From Campylobacterota bacterium (GTDB lineage Bacteria > Campylobacterota > Campylobacteria > Campylobacterales > Sulfurimonadaceae): a stretch of DNA of 5,821 bases. Both the position numbers and the translations under genes were made by a program. Under the pieces are notes generated by a model, which did not search any database, was not told the DNA's origin, and saw nothing but the letters and a program-made list of their open reading frames with translations. The DNA is taken from positions 1 through 5,821 of the forward strand of contig JAADDU010000105.1 in assembly GCA_013153755.1 (NCBI GenBank), written 5' to 3'. Shown one piece after another: positions 1 to 5,639 of this stretch (position 1 is its first letter; each line of letters begins with the position of its first letter).

Positions 1-1
1 T

Positions 2-253
2 AAAAATTGGGATCTATCTACTATATACAAAGTAAATCAAAAAGATTTAAGGGCTTTTATAGGAGATTGTTTTATGTATATAGATAAAAATAATCTTAAT
101 AAAAAAGATGTATCCTTTCATTTTTTAGTATCAGATGAAAGAATACTTACAAAATCAGCTAAAATATTTTTAAAGAATAATAAATATATAAAATTTAAAA
201 AAATTTCATTCAAAAATGAGAATAATCAACTTTTAAATATTCCAAATTTTTAA
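2..253 (+). CDS. 3' end of an unrecognised plus-strand gene (partial)
   Basis: The frame is open from the left edge for 83 codons to a TAA at 251-253; the start lies outside the window. The visible C-terminus is lysine- and phenylalanine-rich and looks like a soluble alpha/beta fold end, with FHFLVSDERI in the middle and a hydrophilic tail ending NIPNF. I do not recognise the family. It is the only plausible plus-strand gene here and it converges on the minus-strand operon: its last 44 bases overlap the 3' end of the 112-aa gene. It may be a flanking host gene or another gene of the element. That it is coding rests on the uninterrupted frame in very AT-rich DNA, so confidence is moderate. Confidence 0.55.
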   Translation, partial: KNWDLSTIYKVNQKDLRAFIGDCFMYIDKNNLNKKDVSFHFLVSDERILTKSAKIFLKNNKYIKFKKISFKNENNQLLNIPNF

Positions 254-548
254 AAAGCCCACTCAAATAAGACTCCAATCTATCAAAAAGAATATTTTTT
301 TTAATCCTAGGAATTTTAATAAATCTAGGTACATCATTTGAAAAATATAAAGATAATTTAGCAGTTCTATTATAGTCATCAACATCAAACTTAACCGGCG
401 TATCAAAGTAAAGATATTCTTTTATTTCAAGTATTTGTGCTACTGAAAGTTTTTTAAATAATGCTTTTACAGAGTCTAAATCTTTTGCTTCAATATCACT
501 GTTATATGTTCTTGAATTTACTTTATATTTTACTTGATATAGTGGCAT
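210..548 (-). CDS. Small hypothetical protein, 112 aa, paralogue-like to the upstream gene
   Basis: ATG at 546-548 is preceded by an AAAAGGAT-type ribosome binding site, 12 nt after the stop of the 117-aa gene, so the two are probably co-transcribed. No signal peptide or membrane segment is visible. The protein begins with an alternating beta-strand pattern (YQVKYKV), then a helix, then LSVAQILEIKEYLY, a second strand-like stretch (AKLSLYF) and a C-terminal helix (DRLESYLSGLFKNLEYL). The same layout and several identical positions occur in the 117-aa neighbour (V, N, R, T, A, V, S, A, I, I, K and Y over about 41 aligned residues), which suggests an old tandem duplication. Function is unknown. 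It is the last gene of the minus-strand cassette and ends inside the opposing plus-strand gene. Confidence 0.75.
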   Translation of the reverse strand: MPLYQVKYKVNSRTYNSDIEAKDLDSVKALFKKLSVAQILEIKEYLYFDTPVKFDVDDYNRTAKLSLYFSNDVPRFIKIPRIKKNILFDRLESYLSGLFKNLEYLKVDYSHF

Positions 549-560
549 TTTATTATCCTT

Positions 561-914
561 TTAATTTTTATAAACAACTATGTTATTTACTTTTGTTATA
601 GGTTTTTTTAGATGAAGTAAATATTGTTTTAATGTTTGTATCACTTCATCTTTATCAAGATTTTTTTTTGGAAACTTCATTGTAAATAGTGATGACTTTT
701 CATCATTATGTACCAAAGCTCTAAGTTCAGCGTCATACTTTTGATCTATAAAATGATCTTCTTCAGGATTTTTATAAACAACTTTTTTTATCATTGTTAT
801 TTTAGCATTTGAAAAGGTTTGATAAAAGTCTAATACTTGAATAATACTTTCAGCATAAAATCTAACAGTATCAGTTCTATTTTGTGTCAAAGTTACTTCA
901 AACTCATATAACAT
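561..914 (-). CDS. Small hypothetical protein, 117 aa, paralogue-like to the downstream gene
   Basis: ATG at 912-914 lies 4 nt beyond the stop of the 247-aa gene, with an AAGGT ribosome binding site inside that gene's 3' end, so the pair is tightly co-transcribed. The protein opens with a strand-like segment (YEFEVTLT), has a helix around residues 22-35, then SNAKITMIKKVVY, a second beta region (SSLFTMKFPKK) and an amphipathic helix (DEVIQTLKQYLLHL). There is no signal peptide, membrane helix or catalytic motif that I can see. It aligns along most of its length with the 112-aa protein encoded next. The pair could form a heterodimer or act as adaptor or immunity-like subunits, but nothing in the sequence decides this. 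Confidence 0.75.
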   Translation of the reverse strand: MLYEFEVTLTQNRTDTVRFYAESIIQVLDFYQTFSNAKITMIKKVVYKNPEEDHFIDQKYDAELRALVHNDEKSSLFTMKFPKKNLDKDEVIQTLKQYLLHLKKPITKVNNIVVYKN

Positions 915-918
915 CTTT

Positions 919-1662
919 CTACCTTATCTTTTGAACTTGAAGTGCTGTAAGATTATCAAGAAGCACACTTGAAAAGTTTGCTATCTCTTTTTCAGCTGTA
1001 AGAGTATATTCTGAAAATTGATTAAGTTGCTCATAAATTTTTGTCCAACTTACACCGGTTGGAATTTTTCCTAAAATATCTTCATAAAGCTTTTTATCTT
1101 TCTTTTGCCAAGTTCCGGTTTTGCATTTATGTAGATATAATTGCATTTTTTTATCAGTTTGATTTTTTTCCATTCCAAGTGCAAGATTATCCATATCTCT
1201 TTTTTGATTATAAAGCATTTCTTTTTGATGAAGTTGAGAAGAGCTTATTTCTTTACTCATATCATTTGCTATCTTTGTCATTTGTATTCTTTCGTCAGTC
1301 GAACCAAGAATATTACTTGCAAATTTAAAAATTTTTGTTACAGCTCCACCAACGATACCTTTACCTTTAAGTTTTGAAACTATTTTTGCTTTACCGGCAA
1401 AGATATATGCTAAATAAACAGCTGAAATATGTTTTAATTTTTCATATAAAAATTGATTTGCTATGAATATAGCTTGATTTCTAATACCGACTTCAAATGT
1501 ACTTATAGCACTTTGAAGTGCTTCGTCTAAAACTGTTCCGGAATCAAATTGTTTTTTCAAAGGTTCAAATACGTGTTTACTATAAGCATAAATATAATTT
1601 GAAGCCAACTCATCCGTAAAATCTTCATAAGAGTTATCTACTATTTGATTTAACTTAGCCAT
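919..1662 (-). CDS. Hypothetical protein, 247 aa, with a possible membrane-active glycine-rich centre
   Basis: ATG at 1660-1662 overlaps the end of the 340-aa gene by 8 nt and has an AAAGGA ribosome binding site, so translation is probably coupled. Residues 1-60 are acidic and helical. Residues 62-120 are hydrophobic to amphipathic, with AVYLAYIFAGKAKIV and then a Gly/Lys-rich run (KLKGKGIVGGAVTKIF). Residues 121-175 are a polar helix, probably coiled coil. The C-terminal 70 residues are mixed, with GTWQKKDKKLYEDILGKIP near 183-201. There is no N-terminal signal peptide. I do not recognise the family. The centre could insert in or lie on a membrane, as in pore-forming or holin-like proteins, but its helices are broken by lysines and glycines, so a buried core is also possible. 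Confidence 0.8.
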   Translation of the reverse strand: MAKLNQIVDNSYEDFTDELASNYIYAYSKHVFEPLKKQFDSGTVLDEALQSAISTFEVGIRNQAIFIANQFLYEKLKHISAVYLAYIFAGKAKIVSKLKGKGIVGGAVTKIFKFASNILGSTDERIQMTKIANDMSKEISSSQLHQKEMLYNQKRDMDNLALGMEKNQTDKKMQLYLHKCKTGTWQKKDKKLYEDILGKIPTGVSWTKIYEQLNQFSEYTLTAEKEIANFSSVLLDNLTALQVQKIR

Positions 1663-2677
1663 TGTTTAGATCCTTTTTTTCACTTGTTACATCTACTACA
1701 TAATCGAAAATATTAAAATCGGTACTATTAAATATACCACCTATCGAATTTAAAAACTCATCTTTTACTTCCTCTGCTAATTCAATAATTTCATCAAGAG
1801 AGAAAGAATTTGTTTGCTTTTCTACTAAACCGATTTCAGCGTCTTTTCGTGCTTTTGCTTTTGCAGGAGATAATTTTTCACCGGAACTATCCTCTATTTC
1901 GCCATTAAGTTCATAATCTGCTAAATCACCCATCTTTTTAAGTTCATCAGTTTGATTTTTAACGCCTACACCTATATCAGCTATATATCCTCTTTTACTG
2001 TTTTCTAGTTGTAGATTTGTTATACTTGTTTGAGCTAAAACACTTATATCTTTACTCATAGCAGGAAGTACGGTTAAACTCTTTGCAATAGTTGCACTTG
2101 TAGCACTATCACTTATAACTTTATGTTCAAGTATAGAGTTTTCTTTAGATTTTAGTTCTATAAGACCTTTCAAACTCTCATTGATTTGGTGCATACTGTC
2201 AGATATCTTTTTGTTTATCTCATTTTGAGTTTTTAGAAGTTTTGCTTGTTCGTGCATAGCTTCTAAAAGTGCGGCATTATTTTTTATCATGATAGAGGTT
2301 AAAGGCTCATTTGAACTAGCTTGATTTGTTGCAGGTTGAGGATCCTGTATATTAACTTCCGGAGGAGTATATCTATTTGATGTAAATACACCCTCTACAT
2401 CATCTTTTAAAGTTGAGTTTGTTAGTTCAAGTGATGTTTCAAGTTCATCAGGTAAACCCGTTAAACTATCATTTAAACTATCCAAGCTTGTAAATAGTTC
2501 AGCTTTTCCAAGCTCACTATTTTTCTTGATTGCTAAGACTCCATCATTTGTAAGTATGTATTCATCCGCAGTACTTAAAAAGTCAGAAACTCCATCAGCC
2601 ATTTTTTGTGTAAGAAGTTTTGAATATTCCTTATACTCTGAAGTTACACCATTATCTAAAATAAAACTGTATCCCAT
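1655..2677 (-). CDS. Hypothetical coiled-coil protein, 340 aa
   Basis: This is the longest gene of the cassette. ATG at 2675-2677 shares its A with the TAA of the 40-aa gene (TAATG), and the ribosome binding site AGGAGA lies inside that gene. Visible parts: an N-terminal domain of about 100 residues rich in Ser, Leu and Asp; a proline-rich linker near 103-125 (TPPEV, PQPATNQ); a long charged helix at about 130-185 that looks like coiled coil (LLEAMHEQAKLLKTQNEINK); an Ala/Ser-rich helix at 188-225; an acidic segment near 255-270; and an acidic C-terminal helix at 293-312. There is no signal peptide, membrane helix or ATPase motif. The build suggests an oligomeric scaffold or fibre-like protein that works with the overlapping 247-aa product. 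The family is not recognised. Confidence 0.8.
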   Translation of the reverse strand: MGYSFILDNGVTSEYKEYSKLLTQKMADGVSDFLSTADEYILTNDGVLAIKKNSELGKAELFTSLDSLNDSLTGLPDELETSLELTNSTLKDDVEGVFTSNRYTPPEVNIQDPQPATNQASSNEPLTSIMIKNNAALLEAMHEQAKLLKTQNEINKKISDSMHQINESLKGLIELKSKENSILEHKVISDSATSATIAKSLTVLPAMSKDISVLAQTSITNLQLENSKRGYIADIGVGVKNQTDELKKMGDLADYELNGEIEDSSGEKLSPAKAKARKDAEIGLVEKQTNSFSLDEIIELAEEVKDEFLNSIGGIFNSTDFNIFDYVVDVTSEKKDLNNG

Positions 2678-2799
2678 TATTTTGTCTCTCCTGTAAGTGC
2701 TTTAAGTATTGCATTCATAATTGTTATAAGTTTGTCAAGTTTCCTATTTGTATCAGCTTGTTTAGATTCTAAGTTAGCCAACCTTTGTTCACATGTCAT
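2677..2799 (-). CDS. 40-aa amphipathic microprotein, coupled to the 340-aa gene
   Basis: ATG at 2797-2799 has a strong ribosome binding site (AAAGGAG, 8 nt upstream). The stop TAA at 2677-2679 overlaps the ATG of the 340-aa gene by one base. The product begins MTCEQRLANLESKQ and continues as one helix with heptad-like leucines and isoleucines (L7, L10, L21, L24, I25, I27), ending LKALTGETK. That pattern predicts a short coiled coil rather than a membrane helix. It may pair with the coiled coil of the 340-aa protein, or serve as a leader that couples translation. The strong site and exact overlap make it a credible gene despite its size. The family is not recognised. Confidence 0.65.
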   Translation of the reverse strand: MTCEQRLANLESKQADTNRKLDKLITIMNAILKALTGETK

Positions 2800-2850
2800 T
2801 TTTTTTCTCCTTTTTTTATTTTACTTATTCTATATCACCAGACCAACAAT

Positions 2851-3399
2851 CTAAAAAACAACAAAATTTTTGTTTTTTTCTCTCTTCCTCTTTTTTTGTG
2901 CTATAGCATTAGCTATCATCCTAGCATTTGCATACGCAGCACTTAAAGAAGATTGACTTCCAGCTATATATAGACAATTCATTTCACCGTTATAAACAGC
3001 GGGTGAAAAGTTATTAACTTTAAAAGCTTCTTTTATAGTTCCTATATATCCAAGAAAAGAGTAAGAGTAACCATATCCATTATAATTTATATAAAAACTA
3101 TTATATTGACGACCTTGTCCATCTTGATAATCAACCCAACCAAAACCAGAACTTGTATTTTCAGAATCATTAAAAATAGAAGTTATATCATTAACAATAC
3201 GATACATTATTGATTGTAAATCTGAAACTGTACGATTATGTTCTATCAAAAAAGAAAGTTCAGAATAATAACCTTTTTTATAAACTGTATGACCACACTC
3301 TGATATAGAAGGATCAGTAATAGGATCATATAAATAATGATCCACTGTATCATATGAAGATTGAATACAATTATAATCAAAATAATATTCAATAGCCAC
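2851..3399 (-). CDS. Tyrosine-rich hypothetical protein, 182 aa, GTG start
   Basis: The start is GTG at 3397-3399, supported by AAGGAG five bases upstream and by sharing its first G with the TAG stop of the 55-aa gene (TAGTG). About 21 of 182 residues are tyrosine. The region 85-120 is Tyr/Gly/Asn/Ser-rich (GYGYSYSFLGYIG) and probably beta-stranded. An alanine-rich helix follows at about 150-168 (SLSAAYANARMIANAIA), then a strongly basic tail (QKKRKREKNK) ending NFVVF. There is no signal peptide or membrane segment. The basic tail suggests nucleic-acid or acidic-partner binding, and the Tyr/Gly-rich part recalls adhesive or fibre-type surfaces; both are guesses. It follows the Rep and helix-turn-helix genes in one translationally coupled set. 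Confidence 0.75.
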   Translation of the reverse strand: MAIEYYFDYNCIQSSYDTVDHYLYDPITDPSISECGHTVYKKGYYSELSFLIEHNRTVSDLQSIMYRIVNDITSIFNDSENTSSGFGWVDYQDGQGRQYNSFYINYNGYGYSYSFLGYIGTIKEAFKVNNFSPAVYNGEMNCLYIAGSQSSLSAAYANARMIANAIAQKKRKREKNKNFVVF

Positions 3400-3566
3400 T
3401 ATAACTCCTTAAACTCTCTATGATAATTTATTCTATTATGAACGGTTCGCCAAGTTAGCTTTGCTTTTCTTGCTATGTTCACTTTTGTTAGAGGTTTATT
3501 GTTTCTTATTAGATAACACATAGCATAAAAGATTTCTATATCATTTTGTGAGAGTTTTCTTTTCAT
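3399..3566 (-). CDS. Small helix-turn-helix DNA-binding protein, 55 aa
   Basis: ATG at 3564-3566 overlaps the Rep stop by one base (TAATG), and its TAG overlaps the GTG of the 182-aa gene by one base (TAGTG). This strongly supports a real gene in a coupled chain. The product starts MKRKLSQNDIEIFYAM. Residues 26-47 (PLTKVNIARKAKL, then TWRTVHNRI) have the spacing of a helix-turn-helix: a scaffold helix with IARKAKL, a turn, and a basic recognition helix. It is nearly all one DNA-binding domain with no effector domain, as in small phage or plasmid repressors and copy-control proteins. Likely roles are autoregulation of the rep operon or of a neighbouring promoter. The target is not known; a 17-bp palindrome at 5623-5639 and the repeats before rep are candidates. 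Confidence 0.7.
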   Translation of the reverse strand: MKRKLSQNDIEIFYAMCYLIRNNKPLTKVNIARKAKLTWRTVHNRINYHREFKEL

Positions 3567-4942
3567 TATGCAGCCTTCTCAAGATAGTTTTTTGCATATT
3601 TGAAATCTTTATCATCTTTTATATGCTCTAGTTTGTCTTGAAGCTTTGTAAATATTTCAAATGCTTTAGCTTTATAATCTATATCTACGACCATTCCGTA
3701 TTCTTCTACTATTTTGGCTTGTTTTACATAGTTTACAAGTAGTTTTTTCTTTAAAAAGTCATATATAGTTATATGTTCGTGCTGTCTTAAATCCATTTCA
3801 AAGTTATCAAATACTTCGTTTATCTTTGTAGGGTCTCCTTCACCAAGCTTGAAAGCTGTATTTAAAAAAGCTTTTAAAAATCTAATTGGTAATCTCTCAT
3901 CTTTGTTATCTAATTTTTTTATAGGAAGTAATTGACTTGCTATTTCGTTATCCCAATATTTTACCTCATTCCAAAAATGAAACCTATTTTCGTCTTTTTC
4001 GGCTCTATAAAAGATTTGTCTTATGCTGTCAGGTTTTAAATCTCCGTCAACAACTCTAAAAAGTTCACTCTCTTTTAGATCAACAAATCTTATCTTATCA
4101 GTTGCATATCCCCAAAGTTTGCTTATTCTTTCAAAAAAGTATAGAACTTCATCTTCTATATTGTCTTTCATAAATCTTTTAAGATATGCTCTTCTATATT
4201 GAACTTCGTGTCGCCACACTTGTATATCCGGATCAAGCTCGTTATAATCATTCATTATCCATTTTTGTATTATGAATGATTTTGATACATTGTTTTTTAC
4301 TTCATTTGTTTTATCATATATTCTAAATACAAAGTCACCGGAACCAAAAAAGAAACCGGTTATTTTATTAAATCTCGTATATTCGTTAAATTGCATAAAT
4401 GTAGTAGATTTGAACATATGTTTAAATCTATGTTTATCTAAAGATGTATATCTAATTCCCATAACATCAGTTGCTAAGTCTATTCTGTTTAATAGAACTT
4501 TAAAGTTATCTTTTGTTGAGTTTAAAAGATTATTTAAGATATTTATTATAGTTTCATATGCTTTTTTGTGACCTAGCTTAAATAGAAAATGAGCTCTAAA
4601 ATCTACTGTTATTTGAGCAGAGTTAAAATCATTTGCTCCATAGCCGTATGAAGCTAAGAATAGAGTAAAATCCTCCGTTTCTAAAGTGTATTTATAACTT
4701 GAAGTTGATTTACTGTACATCTTCCAACGACCAAAGTATTTATCATTGTAGTTTAACTCAAAGATCTCGAAGTCTTGACCGAAAGCGTCATTGTTAAGTT
4801 TTGCTTTATCCTTGTAATCTTGAAGATAGTAAAGAAACTTATCGTATCTCATATAGACATCTAAGTCTCTTATAATAAAAGAGGTTCTTAGTGTATCCAC
4901 ACCTTGGTGGACAATTCTAAGTTGGTCGTGGTTAATCTTCAT
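3566..4942 (-). CDS. Rolling-circle replication initiator, Rep_trans/RstA type
   Basis: The 458-aa product would nick the double-strand origin through a tyrosine and start rolling-circle replication. Hallmarks in order (numbered from the ATG at 4940-4942): a beta strand QITVDF at 110-115; RIDLATD at 153-159, the conserved Arg-Asp-Asp strand; GSGDFVFRIYDK ending at residue 211, whose Tyr209 matches the presumed nicking tyrosine of the RIYNK-type motif in pT181-class Reps; and WRHEVQYRR at 243-251 with conserved Glu246. The helical C-terminal 200 residues are family-specific. I chose this ATG because AAAGGAG lies 8 nt upstream; an upstream TTG at 4984 would add 14 residues without a better site. 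The family occurs in filamentous phages, their satellites and small plasmids. Which amino acid nicks is by analogy only. Confidence 0.8.
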   Translation of the reverse strand: MKINHDQLRIVHQGVDTLRTSFIIRDLDVYMRYDKFLYYLQDYKDKAKLNNDAFGQDFEIFELNYNDKYFGRWKMYSKSTSSYKYTLETEDFTLFLASYGYGANDFNSAQITVDFRAHFLFKLGHKKAYETIINILNNLLNSTKDNFKVLLNRIDLATDVMGIRYTSLDKHRFKHMFKSTTFMQFNEYTRFNKITGFFFGSGDFVFRIYDKTNEVKNNVSKSFIIQKWIMNDYNELDPDIQVWRHEVQYRRAYLKRFMKDNIEDEVLYFFERISKLWGYATDKIRFVDLKESELFRVVDGDLKPDSIRQIFYRAEKDENRFHFWNEVKYWDNEIASQLLPIKKLDNKDERLPIRFLKAFLNTAFKLGEGDPTKINEVFDNFEMDLRQHEHITIYDFLKKKLLVNYVKQAKIVEEYGMVVDIDYKAKAFEIFTKLQDKLEHIKDDKDFKYAKNYLEKAA

Positions 4943-4963
4943 ATCTTTATCTCCTTTGGTTGT

Positions 4964-5005
4964 CACGGGTAAACCCCTTGTCAAAACGGGTCGGGGTTAA
5001 TGCCC
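4964..5005. promoter_or_regulatory. GGG/CCC repeat cluster upstream of rep, candidate Rep-binding/nick region
   Basis: Within 42 nt of otherwise AT-rich DNA lie two direct copies of ACGGGT (4965-4970 and 4986-4991), an inverted pair AACCCC/GGGGTT (4972-4977 and 4993-4998, loop 15 nt), a tight GGG-TAAA-CCC and a trailing GCCC. Rolling-circle origins usually sit close to the rep gene and contain short inverted repeats for Rep binding and strand extrusion, so this is a candidate origin core. It could instead be an operator or leader structure of rep. No known nick consensus is recognised. Confidence 0.35.
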
Positions 5006-5107
5006 TTTCCTGATATACAGAAGAATAGAATTTTATAAACTGATCCCAAAATCAAAGGTATTAATTTTGGGCTAAGTTTAAAAATTCATGAGCTGTTTAT
5101 CAGGAAA
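5006..5107. repeat. Nested three-stem inverted repeat (about 100-nt extended hairpin)
   Basis: Three collinear inverted repeats share one axis. The outer arms are TTTCCTGATATACAG (5006-5020) and CTGTTTATCAGGAAA (5093-5107), complementary at 14 of 15. The middle arms are 5028-5040 and 5076-5087, complementary with one bulged base. The inner arms are CCCAAAAT (5045-5052) and ATTTTGGG (5064-5071), a perfect 8-bp stem around an 11-nt loop. The internal loops between stems are nearly symmetric (7/5 and 4/4 nt). Such a rod fits a single-strand origin, a phage packaging-type hairpin, or a structured leader of rep on the minus strand. It contains no open reading frame of note. Confidence 0.7.
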
Positions 5108-5116
5108 AAGCAAAAA

Positions 5117-5150
5117 TAAGGCAGTATCCTTTTAGGTGGATAGTGCCTTA
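5117..5150 (-). terminator. Rho-independent terminator after the 136-aa gene
   Basis: Arms at 5117-5129 (TAAGGCAGTATCC) and 5138-5150 (GGATAGTGCCTTA) pair at 12 of 13 positions around an 8-nt loop. Read on the minus strand, the stem is followed directly by TTTTTG and then another T-run, the form of an intrinsic terminator. It lies about 30 nt past the stop of the 136-aa gene. Rep would therefore need its own promoter or partial read-through. The stem could also be part of the adjacent origin-like structure. Confidence 0.65.
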
Positions 5151-5180
5151 GTGGATTGAAAAGCTTTGCAGCTTAAAACT

Positions 5181-5591
5181 CTAGTTGATAGCCTCAAATC
5201 TGTTAAATTTAACATCTAAAGAACTAAAATTGTTTATAGTTCTTACTCCGATAGTTCCGTAGCCTACAAATCTTTTACCAATCTCTAGTTGGTTAAATTG
5301 TTCTCGTTTTACTCTGATAGCTAAGCTTCCACCTACAAAATCGATATCAGCATAATAGGAATCGTCCCATCTTAATGGCTCTCCGGTGCTTGGATCTATC
5401 ATTATATTTCCGTCTTTATCAAGTTTCTCTTTTCCGGCAACTACTTTTAAATCTTGAATTATAAAAGCTAGTTTTACTTCGTTTAACTCTCTTTGTCTAA
5501 GTCTTGCTTCGATTAGCTCTTGCATTTTACTTTCCGTAAACTCATCGTGTGTTACTACTTTTGGTGGTTGTTTGTCAGTTGGTTTTGACAT
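5181..5591 (-). CDS. Possible ssDNA-binding/replication accessory protein, 136 aa
   Basis: ATG at 5589-5591 has AAGGAG six bases upstream. The first 37 residues are polar and helical (TESKMQELIEARLRQRELN). Residues 38-135 alternate hydrophobic and polar residues like a small beta barrel: VKLAFIIQDLKVV, a hydrophilic loop DKDGNIMIDPSTGEPL, YYADIDFVGGSLAIRV, then RFVGYGTIGVRTIN and SLDVKFNRFEAI. Its size, all-beta look and place just upstream of a Rep_trans gene match the ssDNA-binding partners found beside such Reps in filamentous phages (for example RstB next to RstA). I see no diagnostic motif, so the function rests on context. A terminator follows it, and a palindrome lies just upstream. 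Confidence 0.7.
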   Translation of the reverse strand: MSKPTDKQPPKVVTHDEFTESKMQELIEARLRQRELNEVKLAFIIQDLKVVAGKEKLDKDGNIMIDPSTGEPLRWDDSYYADIDFVGGSLAIRVKREQFNQLEIGKRFVGYGTIGVRTINNFSSLDVKFNRFEAIN

Positions 5592-5622
5592 ATCTTGCTC
5601 CTTGTAAAAATTTAAAATTAAA

Positions 5623-5639
5623 GATACTCATTGAGTATC
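5623..5639. promoter_or_regulatory. 17-bp palindrome upstream of the 136-aa gene, candidate operator
   Basis: GATACTCA (5623-5630) and TGAGTATC (5632-5639) form a perfect inverted repeat around a single T. It spans the stop of the 34-aa gene and ends 32 nt before the 136-aa start. The one-base centre suits a dimeric repressor site better than an RNA hairpin. On the minus strand it is followed by an interrupted T-run, so a weak terminator is an alternative. Confidence 0.45.

Noticed and set aside
50..260. GGGCTTTT at 50 and its complement AAAAGCCC near 253-260
   Set aside because: An 8-nt match about 195 nt apart in low-complexity DNA is expected by chance and would sit across a coding region.
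1041..1377. Two overlapping plus-strand open frames rich in Phe, Leu and Tyr
   Set aside because: They lie wholly opposite the 247-aa gene; their composition is that of antisense AT-rich coding DNA and neither has a convincing ribosome binding site.
4272..4571. Plus-strand 99-codon open frame
   Set aside because: It is antisense to the core of Rep, whose motifs establish the minus strand as coding.
4943..4984. Upstream TTG start for Rep adding 14 residues
   Set aside because: The ATG at 4940-4942 has a well-spaced AAAGGAG, and the extra codons cover the GGG/CCC repeat cluster and the ribosome binding site itself.
4979..4984. TTGACA on the minus strand as a -35 box for rep
   Set aside because: No -10-like hexamer lies about 17 nt downstream; that position is occupied by the ribosome binding site region.
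4964..5150. CRISPR array or tRNA gene in the long non-coding gap
   Set aside because: There are no regularly spaced direct repeats with spacers, and no cloverleaf with a CCA-ready acceptor stem; the inverted repeats form simple rods.
5161..5174. AAGCT-TTGC-AGCTT hairpin as the terminator of the 136-aa gene
   Set aside because: The stem is only 5 bp; the 12-of-13 stem with a T-run at 5117-5150 is a much better terminator.
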